From Streptococcus porcinus (GTDB lineage: Bacteria; Bacillota; Bacilli; Lactobacillales; Streptococcaceae): a DNA stretch of 64,000 nt. Below, piece by piece: positions 1 to 9,607 of the stretch; position 1 is the stretch's first letter, and every line of letters begins with the position of its first letter. A program made the translations under genes and the position numbers. The stretch covers positions 1,798,001 to 1,862,000 of the forward strand of contig NZ_LR594036.1 in assembly GCF_901542335.1 (NCBI RefSeq). Direction: 5' to 3'. The notes beneath the pieces were generated by a model, which was not told where the DNA came from, did not search any database, and was given only the letters and a program-made list of their open reading frames with translations.

Positions 1-391
1 TATTTCCCTTCTCAATAAAGAAACTAATTAAATGTGACAAAATTTTAGTTTGCCCGTCATTCTTTGAATTGATAATAAAGAAGAAATGACGAACCAAACA
101 GTCCTCACTAGGGTCAATCATGTGTTTAAAAACAAGAGGTCTTTCGTTTCTAACATAGACTACCTTATTGGTTAAACAATACTTCGTCTCGGTATGAGGT
201 ATAGCAGCATAACGGATGTTGCTACCATCTTTAAAATCAATTTTCAAACCAGTTGGAAACTCTTTCTCTCTATTTTTTAATGCCTCTTTGTAATTCTCCG
301 TGACATAATGTAATTTGTGGAGATGAGAAGCTACCTCATCAAATAATTGATCTTGAGAGGTTACATTCGTAAAAACAATGTCTATGGACAT
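1..391 (-). CDS. PTS sugar transporter EIIA (galactitol/fructose type), 3' end cut by window
   Basis: Phosphocarrier EIIA protein of a sugar phosphotransferase system; it passes phosphate from HPr to its EIIB partner in the cytoplasm. About 130 codons are visible from an ATG at 391 preceded by AAAGGTGG, and the frame runs off the left edge, so the C-terminus (family about 150 aa) is missing. The phosphorylated histidine is seen in AAIPHTE at about residue 66, typical of the EIIA type 2 family. It diverges from lacR, with a promoter, a cre site and LacR-like repeats between them. In pyogenic streptococci this arrangement heads a tagatose-6-phosphate/galactose PTS operon. That operon is inferred here because the downstream genes lie outside the window. 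Confidence 0.85.
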   Translation of the reverse strand, partial: MSIDIVFTNVTSQDQLFDEVASHLHKLHYVTENYKEALKNREKEFPTGLKIDFKDGSNIRYAAIPHTETKYCLTNKVVYVRNERPLVFKHMIDPSEDCLVRHFFFIINSKNDGQTKILSHLISFFIEKGN

Positions 392-439
392 CTAATACCA
401 CCTTTCTAAAATTTTTCAGCCTTTCGATAATATTTCCAA

Positions 440-453
440 AGTAACCGTTTACA
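440..453 (-). promoter_or_regulatory. cre site (CcpA) in leader of the PTS operon
   Basis: Read on the minus strand the site is TGTAAACGGTTACT, one base off the catabolite-responsive element consensus. It lies just downstream of the predicted start of transcription of the EIIA operon, where CcpA binding would block elongation. This fits carbon catabolite repression of a secondary sugar PTS. Confidence 0.7.
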
Positions 454-470
454 TGATTCATTCATAGTAT

Positions 471-499
471 ATAATAGTATATAAATAAACATAAATCAA
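471..499 (-). promoter_or_regulatory. Promoter of the PTS EIIA operon
   Basis: On the minus strand TTGATT (499-494) and TATTAT (476-471) are separated by 17 bases. This sets the transcription start about 70 bases upstream of the EIIA ATG, immediately before the cre site. Confidence 0.55.
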
Positions 500-506
500 C
501 ACTTTT

Positions 507-542
507 TGTTTATTTATATGTTTATTTGTGTTTGTTTATGTT
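507..542. promoter_or_regulatory. Tandem TGTTTAT repeats, candidate LacR operator
   Basis: Three copies of a TGTTTAT-type motif start at 507, 519 and 533, about one helical turn apart, between the divergent promoters. DeoR-family repressors such as LacR bind TGTTTATTT-like sequences, so this is the natural operator for lacR acting on both directions. No footprint is implied. Confidence 0.5.
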
Positions 543-547
543 AATTA

Positions 548-575
548 TTGTAAAAAATAACCTTTATGCTATGAT
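548..575 (+). promoter_or_regulatory. Promoter of lacR
   Basis: TTGTAA (548-553) and TATGAT (570-575) with a 16-base spacer precede the lacR ribosome binding site. The promoter sits next to the TGTTTAT repeats, suggesting autoregulation. Confidence 0.5.
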
Positions 576-607
576 TAGAAAAGGAAATACAGAAAAAGGA
601 GACCAGT

Positions 608-1369
608 GTGTTAAAAAGAGAAAGACTCCTAAACATTATGGATATGGTAAACACTAAGGGAATTATAACCGTCAATGAAATCATCGAAACTTTAAAAATT
701 TCTGATATGACTGCTCGTCGTGACTTAGATGAATTAGAAAATTCCGGGAAATTAGTCCGTATCCATGGGGGGGCACAAAGCATTGCTTATCCAACAAAAG
801 TCGAAAAGTCTAATACCGAAAAATTATCAGTGCAAATAAGAGAAAAAAAAGAAATTGCTAACACCGCTAGCACATTGGTTAGAGATGGCGAAACAATTTT
901 TATCGGCCCAGGTACAACTCTTGAATTCTTCGCTGAGCGATTAGTTCAAAAACAACTTCGTATTGTCACCAACAGCCTTCCCATTTTTACTATTCTAAAA
1001 AATAGCCCCAAGATTGATTTAATTCTTATCGGGGGTGAGTATAGAGAAATTACAGGTGCTTTTGTCGGTTCACTGACCAATCAGAGCATTTCCTCTCTCA
1101 AGTTTTCTAAATGTTTCATCAGTTGTAATGGTATTTATGGCAAAGATATTGCAACTTATAATGAAGCTGAAGGAGAAATTCAAAAATTAGCACTGGATAA
1201 TTCCTTTGAAAAGTTTGTTTTAGTTGATAGCAAAAAATTTAATACCTACGATTTCTCTGTTTTCTACCAATTAGATCAGATTAACCAAGTTATAACAGAT
1301 TCTACTATTTCTAAGGAAACTATAGAAGACTACCAAACATTTACAGACATTATCATTGCACAAAAATAA
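608..1369 (+). CDS. lacR: DeoR-family sugar repressor, LacR-like
   Basis: Cytoplasmic transcriptional repressor of a sugar PTS/tagatose pathway. The N-terminal DeoR helix-turn-helix (residues 5-58, RERLLNIM...MTARRDLDEL...LVRIHGGA) is clear. It is followed by the DeoR C-terminal sensor fold (GPGTTLEFFAE, VTNSLPIF, LIGGEYR, FISCNGI), which in this family binds a phosphorylated sugar. The GTG start at 608 is chosen because AAAAGGAGA lies just upstream. Its 253 aa match the family. It diverges from a PTS EIIA gene, supporting control of that operon. The family is certain; the exact inducer (tagatose-6-phosphate or a galactitol derivative) is inferred. Confidence 0.85.
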   Translation: MLKRERLLNIMDMVNTKGIITVNEIIETLKISDMTARRDLDELENSGKLVRIHGGAQSIAYPTKVEKSNTEKLSVQIREKKEIANTASTLVRDGETIFIGPGTTLEFFAERLVQKQLRIVTNSLPIFTILKNSPKIDLILIGGEYREITGAFVGSLTNQSISSLKFSKCFISCNGIYGKDIATYNEAEGEIQKLALDNSFEKFVLVDSKKFNTYDFSVFYQLDQINQVITDSTISKETIEDYQTFTDIIIAQK

Positions 1370-1397
1370 GGACTTCAAAATTTGAAGTCCTTTTCTA
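1368..1397. terminator. Bidirectional terminator between lacR and copZ
   Basis: AAGGACTTCA and its exact complement TGAAGTCCTT flank a 5-base loop, with a T-rich tract on the plus side and an A-rich tract on the other. It lies between the convergent ends of lacR and copZ, so it can stop both transcripts. Confidence 0.8.
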
Positions 1398-1414
1398 GTC
1401 TCTAAATTAATTAT

Positions 1415-1615
1415 CTAGGCCTTTTCAATTGTAAATTTACTTCCTTTTAAAGCGCGCTTAAGTGATAAAGTAAAAGGGTTTCCTGTAATGACTGCCTTTC
1501 CTTCTGCTAGACGAATATCAACATGTTGAACCCCTCTTACTGATTCTAGTTTTTCAGTTACAGTTTTCACACAGCCCTCACATTTCATACCACTTATCCT
1601 ATAAGTCTTTTCCAT
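1415..1615 (-). CDS. copZ: Copper chaperone CopZ
   Basis: Small cytosolic copper carrier of 66 aa with a single heavy-metal-associated domain. The metal site is GMKCEGC (Cys13 and Cys16). It is expected to hand Cu(I) to CopY and possibly CopA. It is the last gene of copY-copA-copZ, 18 bases after copA, and shares the CopY-controlled promoter upstream of copY. Length and motif are normal. Confidence 0.92.
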   Translation of the reverse strand: MEKTYRISGMKCEGCVKTVTEKLESVRGVQHVDIRLAEGKAVITGNPFTLSLKRALKGSKFTIEKA

Positions 1616-1633
1616 AATTTTCTCCCTCTTAGT

Positions 1634-3868
1634 TTATAATTTGATTGTTTTTAATCGCAGAGCATTCAGAACAACAGAAATCGAACTTAAGCTCATAGCC
1701 ATAGCAGCAAGCATGGGATTAAGTAACGGTCCCCCAAATAAATGGAGAACTCCCATGGCAATTGGTATCATCAAAATATTGTAAATGAAAGCCCAAAATA
1801 AATTTTCTTTAATCACTCGAATTGTTTGACGACTCAATGATATAGCTTTAAGCAAGTCTGTTAGTTGCGTATGCATCAAAATAATATCTGCTGATTCAAT
1901 GGCAATATCTGTTCCAGAACCAATCGCAATCCCTAAATTAGCTACTGCTAATGCTGGGGCGTCATTTATACCATCCCCAACCATAGCTACGAGTTCCTTA
2001 TTAGCTTGTAAAGATTCAATAATAGCTGCTTTTTGTGTGGGTAAAACCTCGCTATAGACCTCTTCAATCCCTACTTTTTGGGCAATTGCCTTAGCCGTCG
2101 ACTTTTGGTCTCCTGTTAACAAGGCTAGTTTGATTCCTAAATCTTTAAGTGCATCAATAGTAGCTTGACTGTCTGTCTTTATCTGATCTTCGATTAAAAT
2201 CAGAGCTTTCAGTTGATAATCTTTTGCCACATAAACAATTGTCGCTTGAGGTGGCAAGGCTTTAATCTTTTCCTCAATTGGTTGATCAAAAATAACACCA
2301 TTTTCAGTCATTAATCTTCTATTGCCAACTTGTAGGGTATGATTCTTAATTTCCCCTTTAAGACCCTGGCCAGAAATCGTTGTAAAGTCTCGGACCGGTA
2401 ATAAAGCCCATTCTTCTGCCTCTGCTTTTGCGAGAATAGCCTGACTTAAAGGATGTTCAGACAGTGACTCTAATGAAGCAACTTCTTGCAAAATTGTTTT
2501 TTCTGTTTGATCTAAAAGCACTATCTGACTAACTTGTGGTCGTCCCTGAGTAATGGTACCGGTTTTGTCAAATACCAAAGTTCTGATATTAGCCAAGTTT
2601 TCGAGGTGTGCTCCTTCTTTGAAGAGAATCCCATTCTCAGCCGCGCGACCAGAGCCTACCATGATAGCTGTTGGTGTTGCTAACCCCAAAGCACATGGAC
2701 AAGCTATAATCAATACAGCTATGGCACTTGTCAAAGAAAAGCTAATGTCTTCTTTCATGATAAAGAGCCAAAACAGACCAGTTAGTATCGCTAAAAGAAT
2801 AACAATGGGTACGAATATACCTGATATTTGATCGGCAATTTTAGCTATTGGCGCCTTGCTCCCTTGTGCAGTTTCAACTAGACTAATAATTTGTGCTAAA
2901 AAGCTTTCAGATTCTCGCTTTGTAACTTCTACAATCAAATTTCCATGTCCGTTGATGGTTCCGGTATAGACAAGACTATCCTTTTGTTTGTTACTTGCCA
3001 CACTCTCACCTGTTAGCATAGCCTCATCGACATAAGATTGGCCAGAAACCACACGTCCATCAACAGGAATTTTTTCGCCTGGTTTAATCATGACATGGTC
3101 ACCTAAACTCACTTGTGCAAGGGGAACTAATTCTTGCTTTTCACCCTTGACTATTCTTACTTCATTTGGTTTTAAAGAGAGCAGTTTCTGAATAGCCTGA
3201 GACGTTCTACTTTTTGATTTATTTTCAAAAAAGTTACCCAAGGTAATCAAAGTTAAAATAACAAGTACGGACTCAAAGTAAAGACTATGGTGGTAGTGAT
3301 TTTCCCCTTGAAAAATTTGAAGAGTCGCAAATAAGCTATAGCCAAAAGCAAAACTGGTGGCTAAGGCAACTAAGCTATCCATATTGGGATGACCTCTAAA
3401 CAAGGAGGTAAAACCATTTTTATAGTAGTCTCTAGCTAGGTAGAGGACTGGTAAGGTAAAAAGTAATTGTAGCAGAGCAAAATTTCCGGGTTGTGAGTTA
3501 GGATTTAGGCTACTAGGAAGCCAAGCTCCTAGCATAGAACCCATCGCGACATAAAGAACTGGCAAGGTCAATAGAGCCGACCATAAAAATCTCTTCCAAA
3601 GCTTTCTATTCTGCCTTTCTTGCCTTTGACTGAGACTTTCATTTTGGTTAGACCTATATAAACTGGCCTGATATCCTGCATCAGCTATTACCTTAGTAAT
3701 ATCTTCTGCATTCATAGTCTGCTCTTGATAGGAAATTGTTAGTTTTTCTGTTGCTAAATTGACTGTTGCTTTTTCAGTGGCTGGTAATTTTTGAACAGCC
3801 TTCTCGACTGTTAGGGCACAAGAGGCGCAAGTCATTCCATCAATAAGATAAACTTCTTCTTTTGTCAT
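1634..3868 (-). CDS. copA: Copper-exporting P1B-type ATPase CopA
   Basis: Membrane ATPase that exports Cu(I). The 744-aa protein has one N-terminal metal-binding domain (MTCASC, Cys14 and Cys17), an actuator loop with LTGES (about 285-289), and the intramembrane CPC metal site (390-392). The phosphorylated aspartate is in DKTGT (Asp434), followed by an HP motif in SEHPLS and GDGINDAP near residue 633. Several hydrophobic segments lie between 90 and 390 and at the C-terminus. It follows copY directly and precedes copZ, so the three form one operon. All catalytic motifs are intact. Confidence 0.95.
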   Translation of the reverse strand: MTKEEVYLIDGMTCASCALTVEKAVQKLPATEKATVNLATEKLTISYQEQTMNAEDITKVIADAGYQASLYRSNQNESLSQRQERQNRKLWKRFLWSALLTLPVLYVAMGSMLGAWLPSSLNPNSQPGNFALLQLLFTLPVLYLARDYYKNGFTSLFRGHPNMDSLVALATSFAFGYSLFATLQIFQGENHYHHSLYFESVLVILTLITLGNFFENKSKSRTSQAIQKLLSLKPNEVRIVKGEKQELVPLAQVSLGDHVMIKPGEKIPVDGRVVSGQSYVDEAMLTGESVASNKQKDSLVYTGTINGHGNLIVEVTKRESESFLAQIISLVETAQGSKAPIAKIADQISGIFVPIVILLAILTGLFWLFIMKEDISFSLTSAIAVLIIACPCALGLATPTAIMVGSGRAAENGILFKEGAHLENLANIRTLVFDKTGTITQGRPQVSQIVLLDQTEKTILQEVASLESLSEHPLSQAILAKAEAEEWALLPVRDFTTISGQGLKGEIKNHTLQVGNRRLMTENGVIFDQPIEEKIKALPPQATIVYVAKDYQLKALILIEDQIKTDSQATIDALKDLGIKLALLTGDQKSTAKAIAQKVGIEEVYSEVLPTQKAAIIESLQANKELVAMVGDGINDAPALAVANLGIAIGSGTDIAIESADIILMHTQLTDLLKAISLSRQTIRVIKENLFWAFIYNILMIPIAMGVLHLFGGPLLNPMLAAMAMSLSSISVVLNALRLKTIKL

Positions 3869-4303
3869 TTAATCACCTACTTTCTGGTGGCATTTACACT
3901 GGCCAAGGCGACAATTACAAGGAATGTCAGCAACAAGTTTTTCTGACTTTTCTTTTAAAAGTTTTTCAAAAGCTTCTAAAACTTCCTCAGTCATGGGCAT
4001 ATCGGCAAGTAAATCTAATAATAAATCGGGGTGTTCTTTTTGACAAATTCTGCTAAAGTCATCAGCTAGCATTTTCTTTTGGTAAGTCGTTTGCTGAATG
4101 TTTGCTTGATAAATAAATGCACGACCTTCTCTTTGTCTCTTAACCAAACCTTTGTCAATCAACCTTCCTAGGAGTGTTTTTATTGTTGATTGAGACCAAT
4201 GACTATTATCTTTCAGAATAGCTATAATCTCTGAACTCTTTATGCCATTATTAGCCCAAATAATACGCATAACTTGCCATTCAGCGGCTGAAATTTTAAG
4301 CAT
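3869..4303 (-). CDS. copY: Copper-responsive repressor CopY
   Basis: BlaI/MecI/CopY-family repressor of 144 aa with an N-terminal winged helix (AEWQVMRIIWA...STIKTLLGRLIDKGLV). Near the C-terminus is the metal-sensing CNC...CKC arrangement (CNCRLGQCKCH, about 130-140). In characterised CopY proteins Zn(II) in this site favours DNA binding and Cu(I) displaces it. The gene heads the cop operon, and two cop boxes flank its own promoter, so autoregulation is expected. Start ATG at 4303 with AGGAGGATAGG just upstream. Confidence 0.93.
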   Translation of the reverse strand: MLKISAAEWQVMRIIWANNGIKSSEIIAILKDNSHWSQSTIKTLLGRLIDKGLVKRQREGRAFIYQANIQQTTYQKKMLADDFSRICQKEHPDLLLDLLADMPMTEEVLEAFEKLLKEKSEKLVADIPCNCRLGQCKCHQKVGD

Positions 4304-4337
4304 CCTATCCTCCTTTATTTTATCATGGTTTTTAGTT

Positions 4338-4347
4338 TACATCTGTA
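4338..4347. promoter_or_regulatory. cop box 1 (CopY operator)
   Basis: TACATCTGTA matches the CopY operator consensus TACANNTGTA exactly. It lies downstream of the -10 element of the copYAZ promoter. Confidence 0.85.
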
Positions 4348-4352
4348 AACAT

Positions 4353-4381
4353 ATTATACTCCTTATGTCTACAATTGTAAA
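4353..4381 (-). promoter_or_regulatory. Promoter of copYAZ
   Basis: Minus-strand TTTACA (4381-4376) and TATAAT (4358-4353) with a 17-base spacer. One cop box overlaps the -35 element and the other follows the -10 element, the usual paired architecture of lactic acid bacterial cop promoters. Confidence 0.75.
4370..4379. promoter_or_regulatory. cop box 2 (CopY operator)
   Basis: TACAATTGTA, an exact TACANNTGTA match overlapping the -35 element of the cop promoter and centred 32 bases from cop box 1. Confidence 0.85.
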
Positions 4382-4404
4382 TATTTAATAATAAGTTTTC
4401 CACA

Positions 4405-4436
4405 ACAAAAAAAGAACCTCATTTGAAGTTCCTTTT
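4405..4436 (-). terminator. Terminator after rbfA
   Basis: On the minus strand a short stem (AGGAACTTC / GAGGTTCTT, loop AAAT) is followed by a run of seven T. It ends the nusA-infB-rbfA operon before the cop promoter. Confidence 0.75.
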
Positions 4437-4441
4437 TCATT

Positions 4442-4798
4442 CTAATCCTTAGATTTAGCATCTAAATCCCTAAGGAGTTGATCAATTTTATTACCATAAG
4501 CAATGGAATTATCTTTTTCGAAAATGAGATCTGGAATTTTATACATCGTTAAGTTACGACCTAACTCACGCTTAATAGTCCCAGTTGCTTTTTCAAGTCC
4601 AATTTGAGCTTTTTGGTTATCGGAAGCTAAATCACTCATTACAGTATAGTACACTTTTGCTGCTGATAAATCTCCAAGCATTTGTACTTCTGTAATCGTT
4701 ACTCCCTCTACTCGAGGATCACGGACTTTCTTCTGTAAAATCTCATTGACTTCACGTTTTATTTCCATGCCAACACGGTCTATTCGATGATTTGCCAT
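4442..4798 (-). CDS. rbfA: Ribosome-binding factor A
   Basis: Small KH-like protein that binds the 30S subunit and helps mature the 5' end of 16S rRNA. The 118-aa sequence starts [21 protein letters not shown] and contains the family segment [14 protein letters not shown]. It is the last gene of the rimP-nusA-infB operon, 93 bases after infB, and is followed by a terminator. Nothing unusual is seen. Confidence 0.95.
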   Translation of the reverse strand: MANHRIDRVGMEIKREVNEILQKKVRDPRVEGVTITEVQMLGDLSAAKVYYTVMSDLASDNQKAQIGLEKATGTIKRELGRNLTMYKIPDLIFEKDNSIAYGNKIDQLLRDLDAKSKD

Positions 4799-4891
4799 AA
4801 ACTATCCTTTCTAAGGGTTAATGAGTGAGAACAACAAGTCATTCTTATTCTTAACTCTAGTAATCAAGACATTCATCATTGTTAGGTTATT

Positions 4892-7765
4892 TTACTTTCT
4901 AACAATTTCTTCCATGATATAAGCTTCAAGTGTGTCATCAACTTGGAGGTCGTTATAATTTTCAATCATTAACCCACCTTCTTGAGCATTACCAACTTCT
5001 TTAACATCATCCTTATAATGTTTCAAGCTAGCAATTTTGCCATCGAAAACAACCACGCTATCACGGATAACACGAACACTAGAGTCGCGTGTTATCTTAC
5101 CATTAATAACCATGAATCCACCAATTGTTCCAACTTTAGATACCTTAAAGGTTTCACGAACAATAGCTTCCCCAAGAATTTTTTCTTTGAAGACTGGATC
5201 TAGTTTACCTTTCATCGCTTCTTCTACTTCTTCAATAACTTTGTAGATAATGCTATGAAGACGAATTTCAACTTCATCAGATTCAGCTTGTTGACGTGCT
5301 TGTGGAGTAGGGCGGACATTGAAACCAATAATAACAGCATTTGAAGCTTCAGCTAATGTAACGTCTGATTCATTGATCGCGCCTACAGCCGAATGAACAA
5401 CATTAACACGAACACCTTCAACCTCTATTTTGAGGAGTGAAGCTGCTAAGGCTTCTACTGAACCTTGAACATCTGCTTTAATAATTACGTTAACTGTCTT
5501 AATTTCACCTGCTTTAAGAGTATCAAACAGATTATCAAGACTGACACGTTGCGTATTTTGGCGTTGTTTAAGAAGAGCACGTTTGGCACGCTCTTCACCT
5601 GCTGCTCGAGCTGCTTTTTCATCTTCATAGACAGCAAAATGATCGCCAGCCATAGGTGTTTCATTTAAACCTGTGATAGAAACAGGCGTTGATGGAAGGG
5701 CTGATTTTACACGACGACCGAGATCATTTGCCATAGCACGGACACGACCAAAGGTGTTACCAATAACGATTGGATCTTGAACGTGTAGTGTCCCTTGTTG
5801 AACAAGAAGGGTTGCTACAGCACCTTTTCCTTTATCAAGCCTTGCTTCAATAACGGTACCAATAGCTCTTACTGTTGGATCTGCCTTCAGCTCTTCTACT
5901 TCAGCAACTAAAAGAATTGTTTCTAGTAAAACATCAATGTTCTTATTGAATTTAGCTGAAATCTCAACAAATTCACAGTCACCGCCCCAGGCTGTGGAAA
6001 TAATACCGTATTCAGCCAGCTCAGCAATCACGCGCTCTGGGTTAGCACCCGGTTTATCAATTTTGTTGATAGCAACAATAATCGGAACTTGTGCAGCTTT
6101 AGAGTGGTTAATTGCTTCGACTGTTTGTGGCATAACGCCATCATCTGCCGCGACAATTAAGATAGTGATGTCAGTAACTGATGCCCCACGTGCACGCATA
6201 CTAGTGAAGGCAGCATGTCCAGGTGTATCCAAGAAGGTAATTTTCTTACCAGCTTCTTCGATTTGATAGGCTCCTATATGTTGAGTAATCCCCCCTGCTT
6301 CCCCAGTAGCTACCCGTGAATTACGCAAAGTATCCAATAAGGTTGTTTTACCATGGTCAACGTGCCCCATGATGGTTACAACTGGTGCCCGTTCAACAAG
6401 ATTTTCTGGATTAAGGTAAGAGTCGTCCTCAAAGAAACGTTCGATATCAGCATCATCAATCTCAACTTTTGCTTTTGCTTCAATCCCATAATCAACCATT
6501 AATAATTCAATGGTATCGCCATCTAGAGATTGATTTTGGGTTGCCATTACCCCCATCATAAACAGTTTTTTAACGATTTCTGCTGGTTCACGTTTAATTC
6601 GTTTTGCTATATCGGCAACTGTCATACCCTCAGTATATTCAAATTCTTTTGGTAATTCATGGAATTTACGCTCAGTTACTGGTTTTGAAGCGACACTATT
6701 ATTCCTGTTATTTTTGCCTTTTTTAGGTTTTTTGTTCCAGTTACTATTTCTTTGATTTCTCACTTGGTTCTGATTATTCCAACTCTTTTTATTTTGTTTT
6801 GGTCCATTGTCATAACCTTGATCAGTGTCATTGACTTTTTCAAGACGTCCCTTTTTACGACGTTTGTCAACAGGCTTAGGAGTAGTAGCTAGGACCTCAG
6901 GTGTAACTCTATCAGCTGCTGTTCCTTTAGATTGCTCAGCTGCTTTTTTTGCAGCTGCTTCGGCTTCCTTTTCAGCTAAGCGACGTGCTTCTTCTTGAGC
7001 AATTCGAGCTTGTTTTTTGGCTTCTTCTTGAGCACGAAATTGATTTTCACGCTGCTTGGTATACTCAGCATTTTGTTCAGCCTTTAGAGCAGCTGCTCGT
7101 GCTTTAAAATCAATTTTAGGAGCCGGTGCCTGTTGTTGAACCCGATTATTTTGTTGCTGCCTATTATCTTTAAAACGATTATTGGAGCGATTAGGTGTTG
7201 TTGTCGGACGATTATTGTCACGGTTGCCAAATTGACGGTTATCTTGTTGATTTCCAGATTGATTTGGTTTACCTTCAAATCGACGTTCTCTGTTCTGCTG
7301 TTGACCTTTACTAGCAAATCGATCATTTTGCTGACCTTTGTTGCGATTGTTAGAATGGCGATCATTAGAACGATTCTGTTTTCCTTCTTGTTGACGCGCA
7401 GCCTCTTCTTTTGCTCTAGCCTCACGCTCAGCCTTAAAGTTACGACTTTTTGGCCTTGCATGAGCAGGATTAACAGGTGCACTTGACCCAACTTCTTCAC
7501 TCTTAGAGGTCGTAGCGACTACTTTCTCTTCAGATTTTTGTATTTGAGCCGGCCTTGAGTCTGTTTTTACTTCTTCTTTGGTTACTGACTGTGTGGCCGT
7601 TTGGGATGTACCTGCAAAACTTGAAGCAATTTTACTTGCTGTTGATTCATCGACACTAGAAGCGTGGCTTTTGACATCTAATCCAAGCTCTTTTGCTTTT
7701 TCAACAACTTCTTTACTTGTTTTACCAATCTCTTTGGCAATTTCATGTAATCTTTTCTTTGACAA
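4892..7765 (-). CDS. infB: Translation initiation factor IF-2
   Basis: GTPase that places initiator tRNA on the 30S subunit and promotes subunit joining. The 957-aa protein has an IF2_N domain at residues 1-50 and a long charged, Gln/Asn/Arg/Lys-rich linker (about 70-370). A second IF2_N region follows. The G domain from about 465 carries [17 protein letters not shown] and NKID, and domains II to IV follow. It comes 19 bases after ylxQ in the rimP operon. The low-complexity linker explains the many open frames seen on the other strand. Confidence 0.97.
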   Translation of the reverse strand: MSKKRLHEIAKEIGKTSKEVVEKAKELGLDVKSHASSVDESTASKIASSFAGTSQTATQSVTKEEVKTDSRPAQIQKSEEKVVATTSKSEEVGSSAPVNPAHARPKSRNFKAEREARAKEEAARQQEGKQNRSNDRHSNNRNKGQQNDRFASKGQQQNRERRFEGKPNQSGNQQDNRQFGNRDNNRPTTTPNRSNNRFKDNRQQQNNRVQQQAPAPKIDFKARAAALKAEQNAEYTKQRENQFRAQEEAKKQARIAQEEARRLAEKEAEAAAKKAAEQSKGTAADRVTPEVLATTPKPVDKRRKKGRLEKVNDTDQGYDNGPKQNKKSWNNQNQVRNQRNSNWNKKPKKGKNNRNNSVASKPVTERKFHELPKEFEYTEGMTVADIAKRIKREPAEIVKKLFMMGVMATQNQSLDGDTIELLMVDYGIEAKAKVEIDDADIERFFEDDSYLNPENLVERAPVVTIMGHVDHGKTTLLDTLRNSRVATGEAGGITQHIGAYQIEEAGKKITFLDTPGHAAFTSMRARGASVTDITILIVAADDGVMPQTVEAINHSKAAQVPIIVAINKIDKPGANPERVIAELAEYGIISTAWGGDCEFVEISAKFNKNIDVLLETILLVAEVEELKADPTVRAIGTVIEARLDKGKGAVATLLVQQGTLHVQDPIVIGNTFGRVRAMANDLGRRVKSALPSTPVSITGLNETPMAGDHFAVYEDEKAARAAGEERAKRALLKQRQNTQRVSLDNLFDTLKAGEIKTVNVIIKADVQGSVEALAASLLKIEVEGVRVNVVHSAVGAINESDVTLAEASNAVIIGFNVRPTPQARQQAESDEVEIRLHSIIYKVIEEVEEAMKGKLDPVFKEKILGEAIVRETFKVSKVGTIGGFMVINGKITRDSSVRVIRDSVVVFDGKIASLKHYKDDVKEVGNAQEGGLMIENYNDLQVDDTLEAYIMEEIVRK

Positions 7766-7784
7766 TTTGTGTCCTCCTACTCGT

Positions 7785-8087
7785 CTATTCCATAAGAGTC
7801 CTCATTTTCTTTGAAAATCCAGCATCCGCTATGGCAACCACTTTTCGCGCTTTACCAAGAGCAGAACTTAATTCCAGTGCATTTAACACTGTGGAGACTT
7901 CTACATTATAATACTTACTTTTATCTGTAATCTTTTTAGTTACATTTGGTCCTGCATCGTTTGCTAGAAAAATAAGCTGAACGTTTTGATTTTGAATGGC
8001 TTTAACAACCAATTCTTCCCCAGAAACAACTTTTCCCGCTCGCTGTGCTAGACCAATGAGATTAGCCAGTCTTTCTAAATTATTCAA
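7785..8087 (-). CDS. L7Ae-family RNA-binding protein YlxQ (RplGA)
   Basis: Ribosomal protein L7Ae/L30e/S12e-family protein of 100 aa, conserved between ylxR and infB in Firmicutes. The family signature ([32 protein letters not shown]) is visible. It overlaps the end of ylxR by 8 bases, implying translational coupling. It probably binds a kink-turn RNA, but its target is not known from the sequence. Confidence 0.88.
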   Translation of the reverse strand: MNNLERLANLIGLAQRAGKVVSGEELVVKAIQNQNVQLIFLANDAGPNVTKKITDKSKYYNVEVSTVLNALELSSALGKARKVVAIADAGFSKKMRTLME

Positions 8088-8376
8088 GGCCTAACTCTCT
8101 TCTTTTAACTTTGTGTTCCACATAAGCTATCAATTCATCATAAAAACTTTCAGGTACATCAACGGCAAAACTACGATTAAAAACTTGTTTCTTTTTTGCC
8201 ATAATTGCTTCCTGATTATCAAGCTTAATATAGGCTCCGCGACCATTTTTCTTACCTGTTGGATCTATAAAAATGTCACCTTCCTTGGTTTTTACAACAC
8301 GAAGCAAATCTCTTTTATCAATAATTTCGCCCGAAACTAATGACTTACGTAAAGGTATTTTTTTTACTTTAGGCAT
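8080..8376 (-). CDS. YlxR family protein (DUF448)
   Basis: Nucleoid/RNA-binding YlxR-family protein of 98 aa with the GRGAY core (DPTGKKNGRGAYIK, residues 39-52). It lies in its conserved place between nusA and ylxQ, 15 bases after nusA. The N-terminus KKIPLRKSLVSGEIIDKRDLLRVV is family-typical, although the usual CxxC-like segment is absent. The physiological role is not defined here. Confidence 0.88.
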   Translation of the reverse strand: MPKVKKIPLRKSLVSGEIIDKRDLLRVVKTKEGDIFIDPTGKKNGRGAYIKLDNQEAIMAKKKQVFNRSFAVDVPESFYDELIAYVEHKVKRRELGLE

Positions 8377-8391
8377 AAAACACCTCTTTTC

Positions 8392-9546
8392 TTATTCTTC
8401 CTCAGTCGTTGTTGAATATTGATCTACTTCTTCTGGGGTATTGATCTGCTCCTGTTCAGCTTCTAGTGCCTCATATTCACTAGCCGATTTAATATCAATA
8501 CGATAACCCGTTAAATGGGCTGCTAAACGAACATTTTGACCCCGACGACCAATTGCAAGAGATAATTTACTATCAGGTACAACAACTGTTGCACGCTTGC
8601 TATCTATTTCATCAAAAAGAACCATATCAACCTCAGCGGGAGCAATCGCATTATAAATAAATTCAGCTGGATCGTCTACCCATTGAATCACATCAATGTT
8701 TTCTTCTACTGGAATTTCAATTCCTGTCTTAACATCGTAACGTTTCGGATGAAATTTACTAATAACTTTTTTGATGTTACTTCCACCACGACCTACAATG
8801 GTTCCGATAGCGTCAACATTTGGATTATGACTTCTTACAGCTACCTTTGTCCGATCACCAGCTTCACGTGAGACGCTCATGATCTCAACAGTACCATCAA
8901 ATACTTCTGGAATTTCTTGTTCCATGATGCGTTTGATAAATTCTGGGTGGCTCCTACTTACGAAAACATTAACACCTTTTGGATTATTTTCAACTTTGTA
9001 GACATAGACTTCAATACGGTCATGAGATTTGAAAGTTTCTCCTGGAATTTGGTCTTGGTGTGATAGCTGTGCTTCAAGCGAACCTAAATTCACATAAATG
9101 AAGCGTTGATCAAAACGTTCAACTGTCCCTGTCATGATTTCACCTTCATGCTCTTTATATTCATTGTAGGTGATTTCACGCATTTGGCGACGCATTTTTT
9201 CCATAATCGTTTGCTTAGCAGATTGTGCTGCAACACGACCAAATTCAGCTACCGATTCTTCAAAACGAATTTTATCTCCTAATTCATATGCGGAACTGAT
9301 AGCTAATGCATCACTTAAGCTAATTTCTAAACGACTATCAAAAACTTCTTCGACAACTTCACGGACTGAAAAAACCTGAAAGTCGCCTGTTTTTTCATTA
9401 AACTCAATCACACACGACTCTGATTGACCATAACGTCTCTTATAAGCAGATTTTAAAGATTCCGTAACGGCTTCAATAATATCGTCCTTGTTAATGTGTT
9501 TTTCTTCTTCCAAAATACGGAAGGCTTCTAGCATTTCTTTGCTCAT
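8392..9546 (-). CDS. nusA: Transcription termination/antitermination factor NusA
   Basis: RNA polymerase-associated elongation factor of 384 aa. Domains in order are an N-terminal RNAP-binding domain (1-125), S1 (about 135-200, GEIMTGTVERFDQRFIYVNL), and KH1 and KH2 (GTIVGRGGSNIKKV and LAIGRRGQNVRLAA). A short acidic tail follows. It lacks the C-terminal acidic repeats of enterobacterial NusA, as is usual in Firmicutes. It is the second gene of the rimP operon. Confidence 0.96.
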   Translation of the reverse strand: MSKEMLEAFRILEEEKHINKDDIIEAVTESLKSAYKRRYGQSESCVIEFNEKTGDFQVFSVREVVEEVFDSRLEISLSDALAISSAYELGDKIRFEESVAEFGRVAAQSAKQTIMEKMRRQMREITYNEYKEHEGEIMTGTVERFDQRFIYVNLGSLEAQLSHQDQIPGETFKSHDRIEVYVYKVENNPKGVNVFVSRSHPEFIKRIMEQEIPEVFDGTVEIMSVSREAGDRTKVAVRSHNPNVDAIGTIVGRGGSNIKKVISKFHPKRYDVKTGIEIPVEENIDVIQWVDDPAEFIYNAIAPAEVDMVLFDEIDSKRATVVVPDSKLSLAIGRRGQNVRLAAHLTGYRIDIKSASEYEALEAEQEQINTPEEVDQYSTTTEEE

Positions 9547-9607
9547 AATCTGTGATGCTCTGCAATTCCTTGCAAAAGCAAAATTCCTTTCTTACTTTTA
9601 AAATCAG

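Noticed and set aside
7084-7500. Long open frames on both strands inside infB
   Set aside because: They arise from the low-complexity Gln/Asn/Arg-rich linker of IF-2 read in other frames and lack ribosome sites.
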